Shown: positions 53,291 through 64,000 of the stretch, piece after piece
How the letters are laid out: the number at the start of each line of letters is the position of its first letter
How positions within the stretch are numbered: the stretch's first letter is position 1
Origin: Paralvinella palmiformis
Lineage: Eukaryota; Annelida; Polychaeta; Terebellida; Alvinellidae
Reading direction: 5' to 3'
NCBI GenBank assembly: GCA_025642065.1
Contig: JAODUP010001076.1
Span: 1 to 64,000 of the forward strand
Length of the DNA stretch: 64,000 nt
Translations under genes and position numbers: made by a program
The notes under the pieces: generated by a model
Seen by the model: the letters and a program-made list of their open reading frames with translations, nothing else
What the model was told of the DNA's origin: nothing
Database searches by the model: none

Positions 53291-54078
53291 ACCATATATA
53301 CGGAATTTAAAGGCAATGCCTGTTATGGTATTCCGGTCCTTCTGTGTTGTATATCTCATTTTAATCATGGCAATCTGAGAAGGAATTATTAAGAATATGT
53401 TCATTTCTTTATATAATTTTCTTTACTATTCAAATACAATATATATGATATAATATAAACACTAATATGTTATTACTCCAATAATTAATCATTTCATAAT
53501 TAAACTTATATGGATTTTCTGTTGTTTCATAATAAAAGATATAAGTATGTCCGTTCGCTATTCCACATCTGTTTATTTTTAAATTTGTCATGAATTTATT
53601 TAATGTAATGTTAAACGGGGATGCATTATATAAGCAATGCTTGAAGCATCCTCATTTTCAACATTCTTTGTGTGTTTGCTTTCATTAAAATTAAGTATTA
53701 TGAATCTTGAAATGAACGAATATAAGTCATAGACAATAGAAAACGAGTGCTTCCGTTGTTCAGACTTTTGTTTTAGACAGCGGATGTTCTTTGGGTGGTT
53801 GTAGAAATATAGACATTCTGACAAACCAACACAAATAATCCTTAGAATTTTACTCACCTATTTACTTGGAATGGAAAATTCACCAATATGTAATACGGGT
53901 GTTTTTAGGGTTTTAACATAACGTGGTCAAGCCCAAATAAGTTTTTTTTATACATCACTTAATTTCAGAAGAATATGAGTCACGAATATCATGGACTCAT
54001 GTTTCGAATTTTCCAAAGATGTCAGATTCCGTTGATACCTACATCTGTGTATCATCGGTATAGGCGTGATATTTAGCG

Positions 54079-54456
54079 TTATATCGCGGAGTCCAGGGAC
54101 ATCGAGAGATCAAGTGTGTACGTTGTGAATACCGAACGACGAAGAACCGAACCCGTGGTGTAATAAATAACACGGATAGAACAGCAGATGAAATACCGTA
54201 AACAGACGAGTTCTGGGAACGTTGTGATAAATGGAATTAAAACGCTTTCAAATAATGTACTTGATAACCTAACGCTTCTCCTTAACCGACAGAAAAGTAC
54301 GTTATGATCAACTCCATTAAATCCATCAGACAAATCCAGAAGAACTAGTATTACAGTTACTGGCTTCCAGTTGATCAACTGATCTATCTCACCTATTATA
54401 TAATAATAGAGTAACTTTATTTGCATCTCATTGTTTACATTTTCCACTATTTTCAT
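54079..54456 (-). mobile_element. LINE reverse transcriptase fragment
   Basis: Minus-strand frame with VLLDLSDGFNGVDHNVLF matches the RT core of copy A (VLLDLSAAFDTVDHNVLF). The Asp of the AFD motif is replaced by Asn. Short dead fragment, opposite to the adjacent copy B. Confidence 0.7.
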
Positions 54457-54592
54457 TTTAGCGGATCACCTAAGATCTTATATTATCCCCCTACTCCCGT
54501 GGTTATACCTTTTTAGTTAAGTGTATATTGGGCATATAGTTGCTGGTATTTTTGTTGTTTAACCATTAGAAGCTCCACCCTTTTCTTACACC

Positions 54593-54634
<42 letters not shown>

Positions 54635-55725
54635 CTAATGCATTATGGTAGTAGAGACCAGTTCGACTCAATGGCAACAAGGTCGTGAGATTATTGATGC
54701 TTCCACGTAGAGAAAAACATCCAAATCAAATAGGATCTAATCCAAGTAAGTCCACCACTTTACCAGTAACGTCATCTAATGTACTTGTAGAAAATATAAA
54801 TTTTGGTCTTATAAATTGTCAGTCTCTTGGTAATAAACATGACGGTATCTAATGTTGTTAAATATGTTGATGCTCTTGTTATTACAGAAACTTGGAACTT
54901 GGATGACTGGTAATGTTTAAGACTAGAATATGTTTGGCGATGTACGTGATGCCATCGGAATATTCATTGCATCAAGCAATTTGGACTCACAAAAGAAATC
55001 AGGGAACAGGCTTTCAACTTCGTGCTGCTTTTATGTGTGGAATCGATTTACGCTTTCAGGTCGAGTCTTTTGAAAATGATCAGCCGATCTTGATATCTGG
55101 CCGCTAAGTATTCGTGTAACTATTATCTACTTATTACACCCAATTAAGAAAAATTGTCTGAAAGGTACAAACGTCAATAAACATTGCCAGATGAATGCAG
55201 ATACCAATCAATCGGTTGACATTCTTAAATCAGCCAAACCCATGCATCACGTGGAAGAATGAACACAAAAATATGTTAACATCTTAGATCCTGTCAACTT
55301 TCATGAAGATAACAATTTGATCATCAGTCGATTGACAAGGATGCTTGTTTGTTGATCTGGCGTGTCCCTTCTCTGCCATTAGATCCACCAGATGATATTA
55401 ATCAACTGGTTTATCTCTATGATAGTACTTTCAAAGATCTTGTACAGGAACAGGCAGCTCTCAGAGTATACAGGCTGCAAAGAGACACAGAAGGTATTGT
55501 AAATGGCTGTGGATCAGGACTAGTTTGGATGTTCATTATACAATTTTCAAGGTTGGTGCAATCGAAGTTAAAAGTATCCTTACCTTTGCACGATCAGTAT
55601 ATTATAATAAAAATATCAGAACATGAGATGGGAATCAAAGGACCAGTTTCAGTGATGTGAATAGCATCCTACATAAAACCAGACTGCGCTCCCAAATATT
55701 ATTAGCTCAGACAAAAATAACGCAT

Positions 55726-55784
<59 letters not shown>

Positions 55785-56096
55785 GGATCGTTCTGGAACC
55801 TTATCACAGTATGTATCATTAATAAAAGGGTTCTGCATATCCATGATGGATGCTTCTAAGGTTCTTACATATACTGATATCTTACCATTGCTGAAGAGGT
55901 CATGAGATGTGTTTTGTGCTGAGGATCCTATGCCTACATGACTTGTGATATAGTGTGACGATGATCTGATAAGCCCAATTACAACTAAAGATAGTTAGTA
56001 AATCATTATCCCTGGGTTTTGTCTAATCTTCTAGCCTTGTTATCTGTTGTAATACAAGGCTAAATTCTTGGTCGTTTGGTTTTCACAATGTACACG

Positions 56097-56305
56097 GGTC
56101 ATTCCATATAAAATTAACCAAATTCTATATGATGATGCCTGGCACAATATTCAGGTTTCACCCAAAAAAATATTTTCAGAATTAATTAAAATATTATCAG
56201 GGTTCAAACAGGGCTGAAAATTAGGCACAATTTCGAAAGTGGCTTAATTAGAAGTACCCCTTGGAACTTCAAAGTGGTGTAACTCTGAAAGCCTCATCGA
56301 TAATG

Positions 56306-56373
<68 letters not shown>

Positions 56374-56430
56374 TATAATCTGAAGTGGTCAAGTGGGAAA
56401 TACTAGTTGATTTTATGTGGAATGACCCAT
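56097..56430. mobile_element. MITE with inverted ends, nested in LINE copy B
   Basis: GGGTCATTCCATATAAAAT at 56097-56115 and the reverse complement of GGGTCATTCCACATAAAAT at 56412-56430 (18 of 19 match). It interrupts the LINE between the VLGPL and YADD regions. (TA)n at 56309-56367 inside. Superfamily not assigned; target duplication unclear. Confidence 0.7.
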
Positions 56431-56711
56431 ATACATACTCTTGTGGTAAATGTCACTTGTATGATGATCACACACAGCTATATATATCACTCAATCCTGA
56501 GAATAAGTTAAATTTACCTCTCCCTTAAAATATTTCGAACATGTCTAGATAGGTTGGCTCAAAATATTGGCTCAAAATATTCTAAAATTAAATAACCATA
56601 AATAATAATTATCTATTTGGCTTCACCACATTACAGACTTGTGAATCTTCCATTAAGCCTAATTGTTTTTGGCAAATTGTTTTAATACGAATGAAAATAT
56701 CATATCAGTAT

Positions 56712-57015
56712 TTGTCGAGCCGTGATAGCGCAGTTAGTTAGAGCGTAGGACTCGTAGCCGAAAGGTCGGGGATTCGAGGCTCCGTGAGCTGCAATGTTGT
56801 CATGTGGCGAATGGTTCACTCATCCAAAAAAAAGTACCTGAAAGGATGCGATGGCTACGTGTTTCAGTAATGCTTTGAGATAGGTACTGGGTGGAAACGT
56901 GTCTGAGTCAGGTATAAAAAAAATTGTAAATAATATTGTAAATCACCTTAGAGTAGCTTCTAGCTGAATAGGGCGCTATATAGATATCACATATTATTAT
57001 TAGTATTATTAGTAT
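56712..57015 (+). repeat. SINE family C with tRNA-like head
   Basis: Head GTGATAGCGCAGTTAGTTAG and B box GGGGATTCGAGGCT fit a tRNA; then a body and a tail GGGCGCTATATAGATATCAC followed by TTATTATTAG. Not a working tRNA gene: it continues into a SINE body and lacks a clean acceptor stem. Inserted in LINE copy B. Confidence 0.7.
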
Positions 57016-57424
57016 GTTGAGCTGCTTATTGTAATCTTGCGAACATCCACTGTCTCAGAGCATTCTTAACACAAGACTAACTTGCTACCGTGGTACCGTG
57101 TCTTTGTTATATCTCGTATAAACTACCATAACTCATTGTTGTATGGACTATCTGATTATAACATCAATTGCCTTCAGCGAATGGTGGAACTTGCATAGCA
57201 ACAAATACTCCAAAACTACATTAATTACCTGTAAGCAGCGTATCAATTTAAAGATGTTACTAGCAAATTATAAATCTACCAGTGGCATACCACCTGAATA
57301 CCTGTGTGAACTTCAAACTCAAATCATCCTGTGAGGTACTATTCCAGGTACTTGCGTATTGACTTATGTCACATATGGTTGTTATGCTTTAGTGTCACAC
57401 TCCCCACTGTGCGGAACATTGGAT

Positions 57425-57612
57425 GACGATTGATGATGATTGATGTTTTACGGCCACTTTTGTGCACAAGGTAGGCTAAATGGGCCGAGCGACCTTCAAA
57501 CGTAATGAAGCGAAGTCAAAGATGAAACAACCTTCAGATATGCCCACGCCGAGATTCGAACACGGGTGGTAGTGATCTGTGGTGCAACACGCTACCGCTA
57601 GACCACGGAGGT
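57425..57612 (-). repeat. SINE family A nested in LINE copy B
   Basis: Full copy in minus orientation between the LINE words CACTGTGCGGAACATTGG and TCTCTTGAACAGCTTAAATC. No clear target duplication. Confidence 0.88.
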
Positions 57613-57796
57613 GGAAATTGGAAGTGTGTTTTCTCTTGAACAGCTTAAATCTAGTCTAAAACGTGCTGTGTTAAAGTTGTTTTCACCGTAGAATAGTATG
57701 GATCGTTCAAATTTTATTGGGTTTTTACATACATCTTATTGGAGTTTCGCTGTACTTTTTAACCGATACTGTTAGTAAGGGTGCTTTATTAATTTG

Positions 57797-57844
<48 letters not shown>
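57797..57844. repeat. (ATA)n microsatellite at the LINE 3' end
   Basis: About 15 trinucleotide repeats, typical for the 3' terminus of L2/CR1-like elements. Confidence 0.9.
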
Positions 57845-57846
<2 letters not shown>

Positions 57847-57859
57847 CTTATATCGTCTA

Positions 57860-58935
57860 TGATCAGATCAGAATTAAAGCGCTAATGGGTTTCAAACTTT
57901 AATGAATCATGAAGTAGACTGCCAACTTCTCCACTCTTTGTTAGTCCGAACTATTTCATGGAATGAAAATCTAGCAGCAGTCACATGACAATAATATTAT
58001 GGTCTGAAATATTACCATTCAGCAAATCCATTAGAATAAGAATATCGAGATCACTATTTTTCACTATATCATTTACTTAATCATATTTATTATAGATGGA
58101 CTAACAATTTATAATACAAATATTACACATGATGCGTTTATATCTGTGCCATTATATGTTATTATTAATTTTCGCAGTGATCAAATTATTTACATCAAAT
58201 CCCAGCTGCTTTTCATGTTTTTCATTGTATTGACTCAGAGATATAAATATGGCCTTCCTGGCAATGGATTACGTGTATGTGGGGGGGGGGGGGGAGATGG
58301 AGAATTATGTTATTTACACGACAATAACACCCAAAACTATAGACTAAATTTAAAACGGGTTCTTAAAATAAACACCTGATTGGATGATAAAATAGTACAT
58401 CAAATAAACGATTAATGTGAAAATTGTCGAAAATTTTTTTAATAAAATCTAGATAACATAAACAGAAATTAAATCATTAATAATAGTATAACGTATCTGA
58501 TAGATGAAATATCGAAGAAATATTAAATAGCCTCCCTTTATTGCTTAATTGCCTAGAATTCCATTTAAACTAAATATTTCCCTGATATCATAAATATTTT
58601 TGTATTGTGGATTCTTCAACATTATTGCATTTCCCCGCGTATGTATAGACGGATTTCACAAGGTACGACAATACTGCAATATTCACAAATTATGTGTTGA
58701 ATATGTATGTAGTACGTATGTAACATATGCGTGGTATGCCTTTAACACGCGCATGATGTGTAATCAATCTTTTAATATTCATAGTCAACAAAATCCTAAT
58801 CTATATATTGTTTTAATATCGTGCATCTAAGTAATTTAATCATACAGTGAAGTAAACATTATCTTTAATAACTGATGATGTAGCTTGTTTTCAATTGACA
58901 GATTATGACAATTAGGAATTGGCTAAAAAGTGGCA
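57860..58935. other. Intergenic, nothing recognised
   Basis: AT-rich; one poly-G run at 58281-58292. No gene. Confidence 0.4.
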
Positions 58936-58939
58936 TATG

Positions 58940-58968
58940 GCAGAGAAACAGACAAAGTATTTGGTATT

Positions 58969-58999
<31 letters not shown>

Positions 59000-59017
59000 G
59001 TGTATATTATATATATA

Positions 59018-59069
<52 letters not shown>

Positions 59070-59094
59070 CTTGTGTATATACATATATATGTAT

Positions 59095-59132
<38 letters not shown>

Positions 59133-59149
59133 TACCATTCAGCAATATA

Positions 59150-59187
<38 letters not shown>

Positions 59188-59212
59188 TAAATACCTTGTC
59201 TGTTTCTCTCCA
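58940..59212. repeat. Short inverted repeat flanking (TA)n/(CA)n arrays
   Basis: GCAGAGAAACAGACAAAGTA at 58940 onward is the reverse complement (about 24 of 27) of the segment ending at 59212. The 220-base centre is TA and CA repeats. Confidence 0.8.
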
Positions 59213-59479
59213 ATTACTTGCACATTTTCAGGAATGGTGTAGCAATTGAAACAACCATTGTCATTGAAATATATCGTTTATTGGTACACTGAATCACGTG
59301 CACCATAAAGTCGTCGGTAAGACAAACAGCAAAATGGGATTCATACCTAACAATTTCCGATGTTATAAAGCAATAACTACCATCTCGGTAAATACACACA
59401 TCGAGCCATCATCTACTGATTGACTGGATGACCAACTGATTGATTGACTTAACAAATACAACTAAATGACAACGGTGTC

Positions 59480-59815
59480 TGATGTTCAAAGTTGTAAAGC
59501 TTCGATAGAAACTGGAATAGAGGATGACGCGTTTGAATCTCGTCTGGATTCGGCCGGAAAAGCGAAATAACCTTTCTATCTGCGGGTCATATTTCAGGTC
59601 ACCATACTGTGTTCGGGCTTACGGTTATCCTTAACAGTGACTGACAATGTCAAAGGAACGTTACAGATGACCTGAGGACATAAGACACTCCGTCAGTGAT
59701 CACCCTCGGGGTATTTCGACGCCATCTTCCCATACTACTTCCCTGCCAATGATGAGGGAGAGAAGTTTCCCCCAATCGCAACATTTTGGGGTTCGAACCT
59801 CAGTGTTAGCTGTTT
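59480..59815 (+). repeat. SINE family B, third copy
   Basis: A B-box-like GTTTGAATCTCG near 59530 and the body ACCTGAGGACATAAGACACT to AAGTTTCCCCCAATCGC match family B (1215-1557) in the opposite orientation. Confidence 0.65.
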
Positions 59816-60364
59816 TTTGTGGGATGTTTCTTTTTATTACATTATTTCAATGAAGATGATCTTATCCCGATATATATCCCATCTGTAACTCCGGTCGAAG
59901 CTAAACAGAAACCATTCAGCCACACACTTACGTGAGTGAGTGAGTGAGTGTGTTACTGGTTTAGAAATGTATCATGACGTCAGTCAAGTGATTTACTCAT
60001 CTACGTCAATGCGTTCAGGTCACAATTGATAACATATCATACGTCACTCAGAATTATGTTTCAAATATCAGAACAATAAATAATACAAGATCGTATGTCA
60101 AGGTGTTTAGAGTATTATTGTTACTGATGAATAAACTTTAAAAGTGGTTCATCCTATTTTAAGCTCATATAATCGTTATCTAACGTTTCATTGAAAAAGA
60201 AACCAGGTATGAACATCATCGTAGATTGTGTTTACATTGAAGTGGTGCGTACCAAATCGAACTCTGGTCAAATATATTCATCTGATCTAGTATATTATAA
60301 AACAGCCTAGTGAGCGAGCCGATCATTTAACGGGATGATACTCCGCTCAATTATAGTATCACAA

Positions 60365-63091
60365 TCAATAGCCCCTATATCTCTGTTCATAATAGGTCCA
60401 CTCCCCCAGGCTAAATCCGGCGACCCCGCTATCCGATGTCAGATTTCTGGACACCAATCGGGATTGGCTGTTCAGGACGCAGTTGTAGTCCGTGAGTCGG
60501 CGTCTATTGTAGTTCACCGAAAGGCACGTGGTGTCTTCTGAGCAAAGCCTCATACAGTCGACATAGGTTGGAACGTTAATGCTAAAGATGGCATTATTCA
60601 TCATGTAACTTTCCTTTACCATATGAAATTTGTCCTGAAATGAATCAGAAGCTGAAAAAAAAAAACCCAATACATATGAGATCAAATCGCAATTTTGGCA
60701 AGTGGATGAGTGAGTGAGTGATGTTTATCAAAATATTGGGACGGAAAGGTCATTTAATGTCGTCCTTTTTAGTAACGTCTTGATTACCAGCTTTGATGCC
60801 AAAATACTCGTTACTCTTATTCCAGACTACTCGAGTATATTTAAACAAAAATAAAGTACCTCTTCTTCCTACTTTTACTCGCATATACTCAAGTATTCAT
60901 AGTCGTACTCACTACTAGTAATAATAGTGTTTACGAGTGTGTTATGAGTACTCTATGTCTCTTTTATAAGTAAATTATATTATGACATAACGGTTTCATA
61001 TTTTCGCATTGGAATACAATTTGGTGTTTGTTGGACTTCGTTTAATGACGGCTTCAGATGATGTGAACAAAACTGGGAGACAGGACTGACGATACCAACT
61101 ATGATCTGTATATTGGTATACTACACTGACACTTGAATCTTATAGAGTGGGTGGAGGTCAGCTGAAACACTGGTTCTAGGTTCACGATAGAGATAAGCTT
61201 CTCGTCTGTTGCCATCGAGTAGAGATAAATAAAGGCCTGATGGAAGGCATAACAATATAAACTGCTCATTGTGGGGTTTTTCTTCAATTTTCCACCAAAT
61301 ACTGTTGCCTACAAGATGTCACAATCTCCAGAAAACCGAACCAATGACTTTTGACATGGTGAACGAGAAAAACCTTGTTGGGGTGAATGACAATGATACA
61401 TTGACACAAATGAGTGACTTAATTGGTGTCGCCTTCCCTGATTTACCACTTACTGTATATATTTGTGTATAAATCTATCTCGTATATGAGACGGGGTCAG
61501 CATATCAGTCAATATCGCGGGAAACCGGCTAACTTGAATATAAGACGAGGCAGAATTTAAAACTTTTAAAAGATGTTATGAAAAATGACGTTTTCTTTTT
61601 GACCTGCCATATTGGAATTATCAAGAACGTCGAACTATTGGTGGGGATATGTGTATATAGAACTGATTTCACAGCCAAAGACATGAGCGATATTTATACA
61701 CAAAACCAACTACGAAGACACCTAATCAAGCTAAAATTGTTAATTATTGCTGTTACTCAGTTTGAATGAAACAGATTAAAATACAAAACTGCTGATAAAT
61801 GTGAATTAAATTGAACTGTTTAATAGAAACACAAGTAGATCTAACTGAAAGATAAAAACAAATTTTACCTATTAAAACCTGGTCTTATACACAAGTATAT
61901 ACGGTATGGCACCCAGAAAGACAGTGTGTGGGGAGAGGATTTGTGGTGTTAATTTGTACATCGTCCTTTTTCTCTCTCTATTATCCTTTGTCATAATTAA
62001 ACATGCCAACAGACTTCAGCTACGTCATAACATCTTCCAGAATTAGTGAATCTCCGGAACGAGTAAATTAACTATTTAAATATTCGACGCAGTAATCATA
62101 CATACTTATCTAAGGGAATTTTCCAATGCTTTACATAAAACTCCTTAACTCTACGTTTTTTTAAACATAATATGATTCAAATAATCTACATTCCAGTAGA
62201 AACATACAAATCTAGTGTTAAAATCTTCAAAACGTCACTGCTATGCTGATCGAGCAATATCCCCGACGACGATGATGATGATGATTGGTGTTTTACGGCC
62301 ACTTTTGTACACATGGCGAGCTAAATGGGCCGAGCCAGCTCCAAATGTAATGAAGTGAAGTCAAAGATGAAACAACCTTCAGATGTGCCCACGCCGAGAT
62401 TCGAACACGGATGGTAGTGATCTGTGGTGCAACACGCTACCGCTAGACCACGGAGGCGCCCATATCCCCAACGAAGTACTCGTTTCTCATTATCATATTA
62501 ATACTAGTATATAAAATAATCCTTACTATATTAATTTACACGACCAGTCAATTATAACCCTCGAACTCGCACAAGATGCCGCCTAAAATATTTAATGGGA
62601 TAGATACAACAGCGATGTGATACAGGAAATATGCTCGTTGACATTGCCACGACTTACAGCTGTCCGTTGGCGGCTCATCGACAGGCTTTTTGCAGATTGC
62701 TCCATTTATTAGCCGGGGATTAAATAGACAAGGCACGTCTATCCAATCTCCGACAGCCCTGCCATCACACGAGTAGATAATCGCGACACAGTTTTCTCCA
62801 CCAAAAGTTGGATAATTGTTAGGTTCGCCTGAAATATCGATTAGCAACATATCGTATCGGATCATCCATACTATCCTTCTTATGCTTGATCTTTCCCTAC
62901 TGCAATAAGTCATCGGATTAATAAACTTGCCCATTGTGCATTCTGGATAAGGTGGCATGTTATAGAGTAGATCCGGTTACACACAACTTCAGAAACTTTC
63001 ACCTAATTAAATCTCAAATTAATAAATAAAGCATCGTTTTATCCAGGTGTGTAGATTTACCTTGCTGATATTGTATGCCTTATGACTTCGA

Positions 63092-63125
<34 letters not shown>

Positions 63126-63776
63126 GTTATTATTATTAAATAGGTTGTACAACTGGAAAAAATCGCTATAATAATTATTTTCGTTTAATGGCCACCTACT
63201 ATCTCCCCAGTTGGTGAAATCCAGCGCTGTACCATCAAAGTGTATGAAGTGGTCTTCTTCTATCGCATCACTTGTCGCCAAATAGATTTCGGTGACACTA
63301 GTTCCTGGCTACATGTGGAAGATGCATATAGAATTAATACTCAGACGAAGTAAAATACAAACTGACAGATATGGCAGACAGTATGCAAACGACACCCATA
63401 GGTATGTATCCGTGTATGTACCACGCACTTTAGCACACACGCGCATGCGCACACGCACACAATTGTAAACAATATCTTCAGTCAAGATAGCAAGCTCTCT
63501 GAAATACGGCATTCGGTAGACGTATTGGCATTCAACAGAAAGATCATATTTATAATCATAAACAGTCATAGCCATTGAGTAACAACGGTGCCGTTCATAG
63601 ACGTACAAACAGGGTTATGATGAAACGTTGTTCATCCTCGCTTCGAATGAAGGCTAAATCAGTTCCGTGTCTCAAACATGCTCTTCTGGCATCCAAAACA
63701 TCATCATAAGGCGACGATTCACTAACTAGCAGTATATAACAATAGTTGCCGAATGGCTGCCAACCCGAATCACAAC
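60365..63776 (-). CDS. Secreted C-type lectin-PAN/apple protein (gene B), signal exon outside window
   Basis: Exons in transcript order: 63607-63776, 63200-63308, 62658-62828, 60365-60651. Phases are 1, 0, 1, 1, identical to gene A, and the joined frame is open to the stop. The CTLD begins CDSGWQPFGNYCYILLV, continues EIYLATSD, HFDGTALDFTNWGD, then EPNNYPTFGGENCV and DWIDVPCLFN. EPN is kept but the usual WND is WID, so the second calcium ligand set is altered. The third CTLD exon is 18 bases longer than in gene A. The PAN/apple exon carries FQDKFHMVKESYMMNN, YVDCMRLC, CLSVNYN and YNCVLN and ends RYRGY-stop. By family it is a secreted lectin, probably an immune recognition or mucosal protein; the ligand is not known. 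A phase-1 acceptor at 63777-63778 shows that an upstream signal-peptide exon must lie beyond the right edge. Confidence 0.88.
61453..61904. mobile_element. Non-autonomous pogo-like element (MITE)
   Basis: Ends CTGTATATATTTGTGTATAA and, inverted, CCGTATATACTTGTGTATAA (18 of 20), each next to a TA (61451-61452, 61905-61906). No coding content. Ends are related to those of 23989-24757. Lies between the CTLD and PAN exons of gene B. Confidence 0.65.
62270..62461 (-). repeat. SINE family A, full copy
   Basis: Minus orientation; 13-bp target duplication ATATCCCCGACGA / ATATCCCCAACGA at 62257-62269 and 62462-62474. Lies in the last intron of CTLD-PAN gene B, 196 bases from the exon at 62658. Confidence 0.9.
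63092..63138. repeat. (ATT)n microsatellite in a CTLD intron
   Basis: About 15 repeats in the intron between the second and third CTLD exons of gene B; reading through it gives a false poly-Asn stretch. Confidence 0.92.
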
Positions 63777-64000
63777 CTGAAATTTTAAAAATGTACTGAT
63801 GTGAGCACATGATATTCGTACACAGAACGTGTATATAATATTAGTAATGTAAAGCTAACACTAATTAACAAATTACAAACTAGTCCGTACTTGATACAAA
63901 CAATTATGTGTTTATTCGCCTTTTGACAGAGATAAACACATGTACTTTTTGTGGAATGAACAAGCCTTCTTTGTATCAGTGTTCGCTGGGAACACTGTCA

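Larger units (their letters stand above)
54760..57795 (+). mobile_element. LINE (L2/CR1-like) copy B, degenerate, with nested insertions
   Basis: Same family as 12960-15015. Pieces in order: FGLINCQSLGNKH at about 54800, an endonuclease tail near 55380-55500 (YLYDSTFKDLVQE, compare YDSTLRDIVHE in copy A), SMMDASKVLTYTDI at about 55840, then HLYDDHTQLYISLNPE near 56455 (the YADD region, first Asp context changed), NSLLYGLSDYNINCLQRMV at about 57140 and the tail to 57795. It ends in (ATA)n. Interrupted by (TA)n at 55731-55780, a MITE, SINE C and SINE A. Stops and frameshifts throughout. Confidence 0.8.

Noticed and set aside
56717..56790. tRNA gene
   Set aside because: A and B boxes are present, but the sequence continues into a SINE body, the acceptor stem does not pair well, and it sits inside a LINE.
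63057..63281. Poly-Asn protein
   Set aside because: The CTLD exon ends at 63200 with a GTAGGT donor; the Asn run is the intronic (ATT)n.

Overview
This is eukaryotic, AT-rich genomic DNA from an animal, most likely a mollusc (gastropod or bivalve; inference). The reasons are split genes with GT-AG introns, a fucolectin-type (FTP) membrane lectin, secreted C-type lectins fused to a PAN/apple domain, an animal microcephalin gene, several tRNA-derived SINE families, non-LTR retroelements, and a very heavy load of (TA)n and (CA)n microsatellites. I found no bacterial-type operons, CRISPR arrays or convincing tRNA/rRNA genes.

Four host genes can be assembled by splicing, all on the minus strand. 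(1) 1-3431: FTP-domain lectin with signal peptide and transmembrane helix; the cytoplasmic end lies outside the window. (2) 11771-24930: a complete MCPH1 (microcephalin) gene, 10 coding exons, 938 residues, with BRCT1 near the N-terminus and the BRCT2-BRCT3 pair at the C-terminus. A ghost copy of one exon's 5' half lies in one intron. (3) 32535-47151: a secreted C-type lectin-PAN gene with signal exon, three CTLD exons and one PAN exon; a one-base deletion in CTLD exon 2 breaks its frame. (4) 60365-63776: a second CTLD-PAN gene with the same exon layout and intron phases, open throughout, whose signal exon lies beyond the right edge.

Layout: 1-3.4 kb lectin 1, with old SINE, MULE and other repeats in its first intron. 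3.4-9 kb transposon ground: an 1.9-kb hAT element with a SINE inserted in it, (TA)n arrays and SINE relics. 9-28.5 kb MCPH1, its likely 3' UTR and its upstream introns, relatively poor in microsatellites, with one antisense LINE and a pogo-like element 23 bp from a splice donor. 28.5-32.5 kb microsatellite-rich intergenic DNA. 32.5-47.2 kb CTLD-PAN gene A with two introns of 6.5-6.9 kb full of (TA)n, SINEs and a long inverted repeat. 47-60 kb nested LINE/SINE/MITE graveyard. 60.4-64 kb CTLD-PAN gene B.

The lectin genes (one membrane FTP lectin, two secreted CTLD-PAN lectins) look like recognition molecules of the expanded kind seen in molluscs. Gene A and gene B are tandem paralogues. MCPH1 (chromosome condensation and DNA-damage response) has no obvious functional link to them and is probably just a neighbour. 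All exon calls come from reading splice sites, phase and homology by eye; no transcript or database search was available.
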